Positions 1 to 8,142 of a DNA stretch of 64,000 nt are shown here, in pieces (the stretch's first letter is position 1; every line of letters begins with the position of its first letter). This stretch comes from an uncultured Cyclobacteriaceae bacterium (GTDB lineage: Bacteria; Bacteroidota; Bacteroidia; Cytophagales; Cyclobacteriaceae), in contig CAKZRQ010000057.1 of assembly GCA_937146645.1 (NCBI GenBank), positions 124,001-188,000 on the forward strand. The letters are read 5' to 3'. A program made the position numbers and the translations under genes. The notes under the pieces were generated by a model that searched no databases, was not told where the DNA came from, and saw nothing but the letters and a program-made list of their open reading frames with translations.

Positions 1-291
1 GATCAGGGAGAGGTAATGACGGAAATACCGGAGCTCATTGACCTGATTGAATTCATTGATGAGGATGAATTCTGGAGTGCTCAGATTACGGAAATAGAAG
101 TGGAATCAAAGAATGATATCAGGCTGTATCAGCAGGTGGGAAGACAGGTGGTGGAGTTAGGATCAGCCCTTGATTTGGAAGAAAAATTTGAAAAGATCGA
201 AGTCTTTTACAAGGAGATTTTGCCTCGTAAAGGCTGGAATGCATACAACCGAGTAAGCGTAAAATTTAAGAATCAAATCGTTTGTGAATAA
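1..291 (+). CDS. ftsQ: Cell division protein FtsQ, 3' end only
   Basis: The frame is open from base 1 and stops at 289-291, so only the C-terminal 96 residues are present; the real start lies upstream of the window. The fragment carries the typical FtsQ beta-domain tail (EDEFWSAQI, DIRLYQQVGRQVVELG, FYKEILPRKGW, ending KNQIVCE), which I recognise from Bacteroidota FtsQ. FtsQ is a single-pass membrane protein of the divisome that links early and late division proteins in the periplasm. It lies just upstream of ftsA and ftsZ, the usual end of the dcw cluster, which supports the call. The ATG at 16 is an internal methionine, not a start. Confidence 0.9.
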   Translation, partial: DQGEVMTEIPELIDLIEFIDEDEFWSAQITEIEVESKNDIRLYQQVGRQVVELGSALDLEEKFEKIEVFYKEILPRKGWNAYNRVSVKFKNQIVCE

Positions 292-301
292 TAGCAAGGG
301 A

Positions 302-1612
302 ATGGAAAATGACAAACTAATTGTAGGCCTCGACATAGGGACTACCAAAATCTGCGTAATCATTGGTCGTAAAAATACTTTCGGCAAGCTCGAGGTACTC
401 GGAATGGGTAGAGCTATCTCCGATGGAGTGAAGCGAGGAGTGGTTACGAATATCGATAAGACCGTTCATGCCATTGAAAAAGCTGTAGAGGAGGCATCCA
501 ATATGGCCGATGTGGATATAGCGGAGGTGATCGTCGGTATAGCAGGTCAGCACATTCAAAGTAAGATAGTTCATGGAAGCATCATGAGATCTCAAAACGA
601 TGAGGAGGTGACGGTGGAGGATGTGAGAAGATTGTCAGATGACATGGAGAATATTGTGGTACCTCCTGGTAATAGCATTATACATGTAATGCCTCAGGAT
701 TATACTGTGGATTATGAAGGAGGAATCAAAGACCCTGTAGGAATGGCAGGTGCCAGACTTGAGGCAGACTTTCACATTATTACCGCACAAACTGGCGCCA
801 TCAGCAACATCAACAAATGTGTCAGAAAGGCCAACCTTACTTCAGAGCAGCTTATCCTTGAACCCCTTGCAAGCTCGCTTTCAGTTTTGTCCGATGAGGA
901 AAAAGAAGCCGGTGTTTGTCTGGTTGATATAGGTGGTGGTACGACTGATATTGCAATTTTCTACGAGAATATTATTCGTCATACCGCTGTGATTCCTTTG
1001 GGTGGTAACATCATTACTTCTGATATCAAGGAAGGATGCATGGTCATGCAAAAGCAGGCTGAATTACTAAAAACAAGGTTTGGCAAAGCCATAGCCGAAG
1101 AGGCGAATCCAAATGAAATAGTATCCATTCCTGGATTAAGAAATAGACCTCCAAAGGAGATTTCGATTCGAAATCTTGCTTCTATTATTCAAGCAAGGAT
1201 GGAGGAGATTATCGAAATAGTCCAGAATGAAATGATCCAAAGCGGCCATTATAAAAAGTTGGCTGGTGGTATCGTCCTTACCGGTGGTGGTTCGCAGCTG
1301 CAGTTTATTTCACAGCTGTTCGAATACATGACCGGACTTGATACTCGTATCGGGCATCCAAATGAGCACTTAGGTAAGTCGGTCGTGGAGGATGTGAAAT
1401 CTCCAATGTACGCCACTTCAGTGGGTCTTGTACTCGCTGGCTTTAAAGCACTAGATGATCGGGAAGAAGGCTATCGGAAGCGAGTTGCTAATGCTGGCCC
1501 AAGTCAAAGAGAAACACGAAAGGAAATTATTTCAAGAGATATTTTCTCCAGCATCGGAGCAAAGCTGAAAAAGCTGATCAACGATGATATCGGAGATGAC
1601 CAAAACTACTAG
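302..1612 (+). CDS. ftsA: Cell division protein FtsA
   Basis: FtsA is the actin-like ATPase that tethers FtsZ filaments to the inner membrane. From the ATG at 302 the product has 436 residues, close to family length. The N-terminus has the actin-fold phosphate-1 loop (VGLDIGTTKICVIIGR), the middle has VCLVDIGGGTTDIAIF (phosphate 2), and the adenosine loop reads IVLTGGGSQL. The last about 25 residues (DIFSSIGAKLKKLINDD) form the expected membrane-binding amphipathic helix. A GTG at 284 would add six residues and overlap ftsQ; I prefer ATG 302 because family members begin with M-E-N-(D/E)-K. It lies 10 bases after ftsQ and 95 bases before ftsZ. Confidence 0.95.
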   Translation: MENDKLIVGLDIGTTKICVIIGRKNTFGKLEVLGMGRAISDGVKRGVVTNIDKTVHAIEKAVEEASNMADVDIAEVIVGIAGQHIQSKIVHGSIMRSQNDEEVTVEDVRRLSDDMENIVVPPGNSIIHVMPQDYTVDYEGGIKDPVGMAGARLEADFHIITAQTGAISNINKCVRKANLTSEQLILEPLASSLSVLSDEEKEAGVCLVDIGGGTTDIAIFYENIIRHTAVIPLGGNIITSDIKEGCMVMQKQAELLKTRFGKAIAEEANPNEIVSIPGLRNRPPKEISIRNLASIIQARMEEIIEIVQNEMIQSGHYKKLAGGIVLTGGGSQLQFISQLFEYMTGLDTRIGHPNEHLGKSVVEDVKSPMYATSVGLVLAGFKALDDREEGYRKRVANAGPSQRETRKEIISRDIFSSIGAKLKKLINDDIGDDQNY

Positions 1613-1707
1613 GGCTTATGACGGGTGGAGATAAGTGGCTGTGCTGCTTATTTCCCCACTTAATACCCTATTGAAGATTAGAATTAAATAGTTCACCAAT
1701 TATAAAA

Positions 1708-3351
1708 ATGTCAGATTCAATGAAAGATTACAGATTTGATCTACCAAAAAACCCAAAATCCATTATTAAGGTAATCGGAGTGGGAGGAGGCGGATCTAAT
1801 GCCGTAAACCACATGTTTGCCCAAGGCATAAAGGATGTGGAGTTTGTAGTGGTAAATACGGATGCTCAGGCGCTTAAGTCTAGCCCGGTTCCACTTAGAT
1901 TACAACTAGGTGCCAGCCTTACTGAAGGTCTAGGTGCCGGAGCCAACCCAGAGCAGGGTAAGAATGCTGCTTTGGAGTCAGAAAATGAAATCAGAGAGCT
2001 ACTTTCTGATAATACCAAAATGGTTTTCATTACGGCTGGAATGGGTGGTGGTACCGGAACAGGTGCCGCGCCGGTTATTGCTCGTATCGCAAAGGAGCTA
2101 GATATCCTGACCGTAGGTATCGTGACTGCGCCATTCATGTTTGAGGGTAAGAAAAAGATGGGTGTTGCTCAGCGAGGAATTGAGTCTCTTCGAGAAAGCT
2201 GTGATACTGTCTTGGTTATCCTTAATGACAAGCTAAGAGAGATTTATGGAAATCTTGCGATCAGAACAGCCTTTGGCAAAGCTGATGATATCTTAACGAC
2301 AGCTGCTAAGTCTATTGCTGAAATCATTACCATCCATCAGGATGTAAACGTCGATTTTGAAGATGTGAAGACTGTGATGAAAGATGCGGGTGCTGCGGTG
2401 ATGGGTTCATCTACGGAAGAAGGAGAAGGAAGAGCGATCAGAGCTGCTGGTGCTGCTATTTCTTCGCCATTGCTTAATAATGTCGACATCAAAGGTGCCG
2501 AGAAGATTCTTCTTTCCATCATGTCTGGTGAAGAGGAAGAACTCTCTATGGATGAATTGAGTGAGATCACTGAATATATTCAAGAGAAAGCTGGTGATAA
2601 TGCCGAGGTTATTTTTGGTCAGGGTATCGATCAGGAATTAGCCAAAGGTATCCGAGTAACAGTTATTGCCACTGGATTTGAAATGGATAGATTATCTGGT
2701 TCTAGTTCGGCTCCCGCCAAAGTTGCTGAGCCAAAGACTGAAGTGGATACCAAAACAGTTATTGACCTTGAATCTGGTAAGGCCGAAAAGGTTCAGGAGG
2801 AGAAGATTTCTGAAGACAGTACGTTTGTATTCTCTATGCCAAAGCCAGAAGTACCAGCACCAGCTCCTGCGCCTGCTCCAGAACCTGTAGCCGAGCAAGA
2901 GCCTGTCGAGTCACGTCAGGAAGAGATTTCTTTTGAGGCGCCTGTTGAAGAAACACAAGAGGAGCCTATCGAATTTGTAGAAAAGGAAGAGAAGCCAGAG
3001 AAGATCGTTCATGAGCTTTATCCGACTGAAGAGGAGGAGGCAAAGAAGGAAGAAGAGCCTCAGGAAGAGGAAAAAGTGGAGCCAGCTTTCGGAGCGGATT
3101 TCTATGAAAAGATGAAGCAAAAAGCCATCCAGAGAGCGCATGAAAGATTTCAGAAACTTAAGGATAGCCGTTCATTGAACCCTACTCCAGAGGAGCTAAA
3201 GGAAAAAATGGAAGTCCCTGCTTATCAAAGAAAGAATGTTGTGCTGAAGGATCCAGAGCATAGCTCGGAGAATAACCTATCCAAGTATAATCTCAATGAT
3301 GACAATGAGATTCTAGGAAATAATAGGTTCCTTCACGACAATGTAGACTGA
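1708..3351 (+). CDS. ftsZ: Cell division GTPase FtsZ
   Basis: FtsZ is the tubulin-like GTPase that forms the division ring. The GTP-binding tubulin signature GGGTGTGAAPV is at about residues 114-124 and the early loop VGGGGSNAVNHM at about 26-37. The globular domain ends near residue 330. A long acidic linker of about 150 residues follows, with a PAPAPAPAPEPV stretch and many Glu/Lys runs. The conserved C-terminal peptide appears as MEVPAYQRK, but it is followed by about 40 further residues ending FLHDNVD, an arrangement I associate with Bacteroidota FtsZ. At 547 aa it is much longer than the roughly 380 aa of E. coli FtsZ, and the extra is all in the linker and tail. Confidence 0.96.
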   Translation: MSDSMKDYRFDLPKNPKSIIKVIGVGGGGSNAVNHMFAQGIKDVEFVVVNTDAQALKSSPVPLRLQLGASLTEGLGAGANPEQGKNAALESENEIRELLSDNTKMVFITAGMGGGTGTGAAPVIARIAKELDILTVGIVTAPFMFEGKKKMGVAQRGIESLRESCDTVLVILNDKLREIYGNLAIRTAFGKADDILTTAAKSIAEIITIHQDVNVDFEDVKTVMKDAGAAVMGSSTEEGEGRAIRAAGAAISSPLLNNVDIKGAEKILLSIMSGEEEELSMDELSEITEYIQEKAGDNAEVIFGQGIDQELAKGIRVTVIATGFEMDRLSGSSSAPAKVAEPKTEVDTKTVIDLESGKAEKVQEEKISEDSTFVFSMPKPEVPAPAPAPAPEPVAEQEPVESRQEEISFEAPVEETQEEPIEFVEKEEKPEKIVHELYPTEEEEAKKEEEPQEEEKVEPAFGADFYEKMKQKAIQRAHERFQKLKDSRSLNPTPEELKEKMEVPAYQRKNVVLKDPEHSSENNLSKYNLNDDNEILGNNRFLHDNVD

Positions 3352-3352
3352 G

Positions 3353-3877
3353 TTAAAACTCAATCAACATTTCGGCCTGCTGATGCAGCAGTTCTAAATA
3401 CAGCTTGTTGGTGAGCGAGCTATCTGACATATTACGCTCTATTTGTGCCAGTTTTGGCTTTAGAGCGAGGACATGCATCCCCAGGTAATTAAAAATATCG
3501 GAGAGGTGGCTAAGTGCAATGCCACCTCCCCCAACTCCAGAAGAGACGCCCACCAGGGCGCTCTTTTTGTTTTTAAGAGGGTTTGGGTAACTCATGCCAT
3601 CTATGAAAGTCTTGAGAATTCCTGGGAAAGAGCCATTGTATTCAGGGACAATAAATACATACTTGTCAGCTACGTTTAGCCTTTCGATGAAGGCATTATA
3701 GTCCTTATTTTTTCCATTATTCTCATACAGTGCTGATTCGATAAAGTCAATCGGCAAATCCAATAATTCCAAAATCTCAGATTCTTCTCCTTTCTCCTGA
3801 AGGATGGATTGATAAAGCTCAGCTATAGTTTTGGAGACAGCGTTCTTTCGATTGGTCCCCACGATAATTTTAATCAT
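3353..3877 (-). CDS. NAD(P)H-dependent FMN reductase-like flavoprotein
   Basis: The product (174 aa from the ATG at 3877) is a flavodoxin-fold reductase of the NADPH-dependent FMN reductase family. The phosphate-binding loop is IIVGTNRKNAVSKTIA at the N-terminus, and the second flavin loop is VPEYNGSFPGILKTFIDGMSYPNP at about residues 75-98. GVSSGVGGGG follows, as in SsuE/ArsH/azoreductase relatives. The substrate cannot be read from sequence. An upstream ATG at 3904 would add nine residues with no family resemblance, so I chose 3877. The gene converges on ftsZ with one base between the stops, and diverges from the purine nucleoside phosphorylase gene. Confidence 0.85.
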   Translation of the reverse strand: MIKIIVGTNRKNAVSKTIAELYQSILQEKGEESEILELLDLPIDFIESALYENNGKNKDYNAFIERLNVADKYVFIVPEYNGSFPGILKTFIDGMSYPNPLKNKKSALVGVSSGVGGGGIALSHLSDIFNYLGMHVLALKPKLAQIERNMSDSSLTNKLYLELLHQQAEMLIEF

Positions 3878-3969
3878 AGACTTATTTTTCTGCAGTGAAT
3901 ACACCCTTCAGGGGTGAAAAGTTCTACTCCTTTGGTATTTTTCGGAAACCATCCTGTCAAACCTCTACA

Positions 3970-4788
3970 ATGGAATACCTTAATCAAGTTTTAGAAGCCC
4001 GAGACTATATCAAGGACGTTTTCCCACAGCAAGTTGATATAGGGCTGATTCTCGGTACTGGTTTAGGAAAAATGGGTGATGAAATCGAAGTGATTGAGGA
4101 GATTGATTATGATGATATACCTCATTTTCCGATTTCTACCGTTGAGAGTCATCATGGGAAACTGATCATCGGAAGACTTTCAGGAAAACTTATTCTGGCA
4201 ATGAAAGGCCGCTTTCATTTTTATGAAGGGTATTCCATGAAGGAAGTAACCTTCCCCATTCGGGTGATGGGAATGATGGGAATCAAAAAACTTTTGGTAT
4301 CCAATGCTTGCGGGGGATTGGATCCTGAACACCGGGTGGGAGATGTAATGTTGATTCGTGACCAAATCGATTTATTTCCTGAGAATGCATTAAGAGGGAA
4401 GAATCCCGAAGTGTTTGGGCCAAGATTTCCAGACATGAGTGAACCTTTCTCATTGGATTATTTGGCTGAAGCCAAAGCCATTGCGAATAAACTGGACATC
4501 AAAATTCACGAAGGAGTATATGTTGGAGTGCAGGGACCAAATCTGGAAACCAAAGCCGAGTATAAATATCTCCGGATCATAGGAGCCGACGCCGTAGGCA
4601 TGAGTACAGTTCCAGAAGTCATGGTGGCGAATCAAATGGGAATGAAAGTTTTTGGGATTTCGGCCATTACAGATCTGGGGGTTATTGGAAAAATTAAAAA
4701 ACTCACTTTAGCTGAGGTTTTGGCTGCAGCGGAGATCGCGAGTCCCAAGATGATAGCCATAATCAGGGATCTTATCAGGACATTATAG
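3970..4788 (+). CDS. punA: Purine nucleoside phosphorylase (trimeric, inosine/guanosine type)
   Basis: This 272-residue cytosolic enzyme cleaves purine (deoxy)nucleosides with phosphate to give the free base and ribose-1-phosphate. Visible motifs are the phosphate-binding ILGTGLGKMGDEI, the ESHHGKLIIGRL stretch, the FHFYEGYSMKEVTFPIRVMGMMG segment characteristic of PNP family 2, VSNACGGLDPEHRVGDVMLIRDQID and VGVQGPNLETKAEY, then GADAVGMSTVPEV in the base-binding region. I start at ATG 3970 because family members begin shortly before LEARDYI; an upstream start at 3895 would add 25 residues of unrelated sequence. It diverges from the flavin reductase gene with 92 bases between starts. Confidence 0.93.
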   Translation: MEYLNQVLEARDYIKDVFPQQVDIGLILGTGLGKMGDEIEVIEEIDYDDIPHFPISTVESHHGKLIIGRLSGKLILAMKGRFHFYEGYSMKEVTFPIRVMGMMGIKKLLVSNACGGLDPEHRVGDVMLIRDQIDLFPENALRGKNPEVFGPRFPDMSEPFSLDYLAEAKAIANKLDIKIHEGVYVGVQGPNLETKAEYKYLRIIGADAVGMSTVPEVMVANQMGMKVFGISAITDLGVIGKIKKLTLAEVLAAAEIASPKMIAIIRDLIRTL

Positions 4789-4980
4789 GCTTTATCAAAT
4801 CCAAAATTGTCGACAATAAGTCAAGGGAAGTACCAATTTTCAGAAAATGATGCCCAAAAGATTCCTTGCTACATTCCAGTCGTCGATAAGATTACAGGCT
4901 TTATCGATGAATTGAGTCATTAATCGAAATTAGCAGGATGGGTGCGATGGCCTTTTCAACTTTGAGAAAATTCTAGAGGT

Positions 4981-6945
4981 ATGAAAAGGTTAATTTTATC
5001 ATTATCAGTAGCCATTTTAACTTATGGCTGTATCGAGAAACCAGACTTTGCCACTGATCAGGTTGTACCTGCCGAAGTTGCTCTCTCGAAGGTGGTTTTT
5101 CCAAAAGACTTCAACTTTGAAACAAGCCAGCAAGTCTCCCTTACCATCATAGATAATAACCAAACTGGAATATACAGTGTCAGTTATGAATTAGATGAGG
5201 ACTCCTACCAGATTGGAACTTTTGTTCAACAGGAAAATGGGTTGGTCACGGAAATTACACTGCCTACAGCAGTTGATGAAATTCAGGTAATAAAGCAGAC
5301 TGCCTCGACGAATATCTCCTACACGGTTAAAGTAATAAGTAACCAAGCAAACTTAGAGATTCCGCTATACCTTTCTTCCAATATTAGCAGTGGTTGCATT
5401 GACCATTTATATGCTGTTAACAACAATGGAGATTTCTTTACCATAGATGTTAGCTCACTTGATTTCCAAAAAACTGATTTCCCTAACCTTCAAGGAGGTG
5501 GATCAATAGCCAATGCCTTAGACCAGCAAAATGGCATAATGTATTATAATGTTAATGAAACCTTATATGCCTATGACATTGAGAACGGCACCTTTTCAGT
5601 AAAGCATAATGGAAATCCATTTGGTAGAAGCTATCCAAGATTAGAATTCAAGGATGGGTTCTTTTATATGTCAAATGGAAATAAAATGTACAAGGTTAAT
5701 GTGGACTCAAATGAGATTATCGCTGAATACAACATCAGCGGATTCATTAATAGTACAAGCGGTGGTGACCTTGCATTCGACTCTAATGGTGACCTGTATC
5801 TTGCCTGTTTTTCCGGACTATACAAGTTTACTTCTATCAATGATGGTAATGGCACTGCTTCGATCATTCGTATAAGCGCTGAAAATTTCCCCTTTCAACT
5901 CACCTCCATGGCAATAGATAGACAGGATCGGATTTTTGTGGGCACTAATGATGTCAATTCCAGGCTGATTGAAATAAGTAAGGAAGATGGTGCTTATTCG
6001 ATTGTGAAAATCTTTGATCAGAAAATAAATGACTTGACTGCCTGGAAGTGTGATACCACTGAGCTAAGCCAGGTCGATTCAGATAACGATGGAGTAATAG
6101 ATGAACTTGACGACTATCCATTTGACCCGGAAGCTGCAACGGATATTTATACTCCTTCACAATTAGGTATGGGATCTTTCGCCTTTGAGGATTTATGGCC
6201 TATGAAGGGTGACTATGACTTTAACGATATGGTTATCAGCTATAGATACACTAATGTCCTAAACAGCTCAAATAATGTGGTTAGATTAAAAATGGAATTG
6301 GTTTTGAGAGCAGTAGGAGCAGGGCAAAGAAGTGGTTTTGGAATTGAATTGAATGTCAATCCCTCAAAAATCGAATCTGTTTCTGGGCATAGTACGGCAG
6401 GAAATAACACCACCCTTAATGCTAAGGGCCTAGAAGCCGGACAGAATAAAGCAGTTTTAATTGTTTTTAATGACACCCATAATCATGTTCAACCAGCATC
6501 AGGCTCCAAATTTGTCAATACGGATTTGGGCGAGACATTGGTGCCAAATAAGACATTCAACCTCGTAATAGAATTTACTGAACCTATCAGTCAATCAGAA
6601 GTCGGAGACGCTCCATTTAACCCGTTTATTTTTTCTAGTAATGATAGAGGTAAAGAGGTTCATCTCTCAGGTAAATCACCTACGGCCTTAGCCGATAATG
6701 GACTATTTGGAACTGGAGAAGATGATACCAATTTCAGTCTAGGAAAGACATATATGACTGAAAATAACCATCCATGGGCCATTCATATCATACATAATTT
6801 CAGGTACCCGATTGAAAAAGCCAGAATCGACGAGGGGTATAATAAATTCACAGAATGGGCCCAAAGCAAAGGAGCGGTTTACAAGGATTGGTATGGAGAT
6901 AATAATGGATATCGGAATACTGGAAAACTATTCTTCAATAATTAG
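4981..6945 (+). CDS. LruC domain-containing surface-type lipoprotein
   Basis: The 654-residue product begins with a lipoprotein signal peptide (cleavage before Cys17 in YGCIEKP). The central part (about residues 135-355) has beta-propeller-like repeats (LYAVNNNGDF, MYYNVNETLYAYDIENG, DLAFDSNGDLYLACFSGLYKF). A calcium-type acidic repeat SDNDGVIDELDDYPFDPEAA (about 364-383) follows. The C-terminal third matches the LruC domain (FAFEDLWPMKGDYDFNDMVISYRY, then SGFGIELN and the closing PWAIHI segment). LruC proteins are secreted or outer-membrane-attached proteins of unknown biochemical role, common in Bacteroidota. It stands alone, with 192 bases before and 114 bases after. Confidence 0.85.
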   Translation: MKRLILSLSVAILTYGCIEKPDFATDQVVPAEVALSKVVFPKDFNFETSQQVSLTIIDNNQTGIYSVSYELDEDSYQIGTFVQQENGLVTEITLPTAVDEIQVIKQTASTNISYTVKVISNQANLEIPLYLSSNISSGCIDHLYAVNNNGDFFTIDVSSLDFQKTDFPNLQGGGSIANALDQQNGIMYYNVNETLYAYDIENGTFSVKHNGNPFGRSYPRLEFKDGFFYMSNGNKMYKVNVDSNEIIAEYNISGFINSTSGGDLAFDSNGDLYLACFSGLYKFTSINDGNGTASIIRISAENFPFQLTSMAIDRQDRIFVGTNDVNSRLIEISKEDGAYSIVKIFDQKINDLTAWKCDTTELSQVDSDNDGVIDELDDYPFDPEAATDIYTPSQLGMGSFAFEDLWPMKGDYDFNDMVISYRYTNVLNSSNNVVRLKMELVLRAVGAGQRSGFGIELNVNPSKIESVSGHSTAGNNTTLNAKGLEAGQNKAVLIVFNDTHNHVQPASGSKFVNTDLGETLVPNKTFNLVIEFTEPISQSEVGDAPFNPFIFSSNDRGKEVHLSGKSPTALADNGLFGTGEDDTNFSLGKTYMTENNHPWAIHIIHNFRYPIEKARIDEGYNKFTEWAQSKGAVYKDWYGDNNGYRNTGKLFFNN

Positions 6946-7059
6946 CAGAATTGAGTTGTACGATGAATTATTCTTGAGATGGAGTAGTATGTGATGTTTT
7001 TTAGTTTTGGTTGCATTTTTTAAATTGATGAGAAGTTTTTCAATTGCTAAACCAACACT

Positions 7060-8067
7060 ATGAAATCAGTACAACGCTTATTGCTAATGGCTATGGCCAT
7101 AGTATTAGCATCTGTTCCCGTCTACAGTCAGAAGGCAGAAGTGCAGGAACCCGAATTGGCTAAAGAGATCAAAGCCATGAGGGATGAGGACCAAAAAAAT
7201 AGGATTAAGTGGTCCAAAATGTACAGCCAAGGCAAGCAGGATACCAAAAAATTCAAGGATTTTACAAAGGAAATCATTGCTGTCGACAGACAGAATACAT
7301 CGCGAATGAGGGAGATTGTGGAACAATTTGGTTGGCCCACAAAAGACCTTGTAGGTGAAGGTCCAAGCAATAGTGCTTGGCTTATTGTTCAACATGCAGA
7401 CAGAAACCCGGCATTTCAAGCCAGATGTCTTCCAATGTTGAAGGAAGCAGTCGATAAAGGTCAAGCAAATCCTAGTAATTATGCATATCTCTACGATCGC
7501 GTAGCTGTCTCAAGAGGTGAGAAACAACTTTTTGCTACACAAAGCTCAACCAATAACGGTCTAACGGAGGGAAGTTTCTATCCTATAGCTGACGAATCTA
7601 ATGTGCAAATAAGACGTGCCGAAATGGGAATTGATCGGTCCATAGTGGATTACGCCCACTCTATGGATTTTGAATATCAGATTCCTACTGAAAAAGAAGC
7701 CGTGGAGCGAGCCGAAAAACTCGCCAAAGAATATGAATCTTCCGTCACTCTGGCCAAGGAAGAATTCTCTAAAGAAAACTATCTCCAAGCTTCTGATCAT
7801 TATTTGAAGGCAACCTCAGCATACGGTCATGTGACTACCGAAGATTTCGTGCAAGCGGCTCAATCTCTTTCTCTTTCAAAACATGATCAAATTTCTTTGG
7901 CCACAACATTCCTGACCAGAGCACTTGCCAGAGGCTGGGATGGTTTTGATGATTTAGCTCAAAGCCCCACCATGGACTATCTGAAGTCAGAATTACCGGG
8001 AAGTTGGGAGGATCTGCAGCTGGTAGCAGAACAGATAAGTATTGATTGGGATAAAGACTACTTTTGA
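7060..8067 (+). CDS. Secreted DUF6624 domain protein
   Basis: The 335-residue product has a Sec signal peptide (residues 1-23, ending VYSQ). The middle matches DUF6624 as I know it: RDEDQKNRIKW, then REIVEQFGWPTKDLVGEGPSNSAWLIVQHAD, CLPMLKEAVDKGQANPSNYAYLYDRV and KQLFATQ. The C-terminal 130 residues are helical, with TPR-like spacing (AKEEFSKENYLQASDHYLKATSAYG). The biochemical role of DUF6624 is not established to my knowledge. The gene is followed after 75 bases by a TonB-dependent receptor gene on the same strand; co-transcription is possible but not shown. Confidence 0.75.
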   Translation: MKSVQRLLLMAMAIVLASVPVYSQKAEVQEPELAKEIKAMRDEDQKNRIKWSKMYSQGKQDTKKFKDFTKEIIAVDRQNTSRMREIVEQFGWPTKDLVGEGPSNSAWLIVQHADRNPAFQARCLPMLKEAVDKGQANPSNYAYLYDRVAVSRGEKQLFATQSSTNNGLTEGSFYPIADESNVQIRRAEMGIDRSIVDYAHSMDFEYQIPTEKEAVERAEKLAKEYESSVTLAKEEFSKENYLQASDHYLKATSAYGHVTTEDFVQAAQSLSLSKHDQISLATTFLTRALARGWDGFDDLAQSPTMDYLKSELPGSWEDLQLVAEQISIDWDKDYF

Positions 8068-8142
8068 GACTTTTTGCAGACTAATTGATCTATTTTTTGC
8101 AAAAAAAAGCGCATCAAAAGAAATTGAAATATAATTTAGAGC

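Noticed and set aside
2847-2885. Repetitive PAPAPAP coding DNA in ftsZ as a possible repeat element
   Set aside because: It encodes the flexible FtsZ linker in frame and is not a separate element.
1866-3141. Several open frames antisense or out of frame within ftsZ, including a Leu/Arg-rich frame against the linker
   Set aside because: They lie wholly within a confident gene, have biased low-complexity composition and no domain resemblance.
4782-4905. A 15-base imperfect direct repeat (ATTAYAGGCTTTATC) at 4782 and 4891
   Set aside because: A single pair in a 192-base intergenic gap with no target duplication, mobile gene or further copies; likely chance.
7001-8099. Possible Bacteroidota promoter elements (TTTG and TAnnTTTG-like) before the DUF6624 gene and the receptor gene
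   Set aside because: The best matches have wrong spacing (about 11-24 bases), so they were not called.
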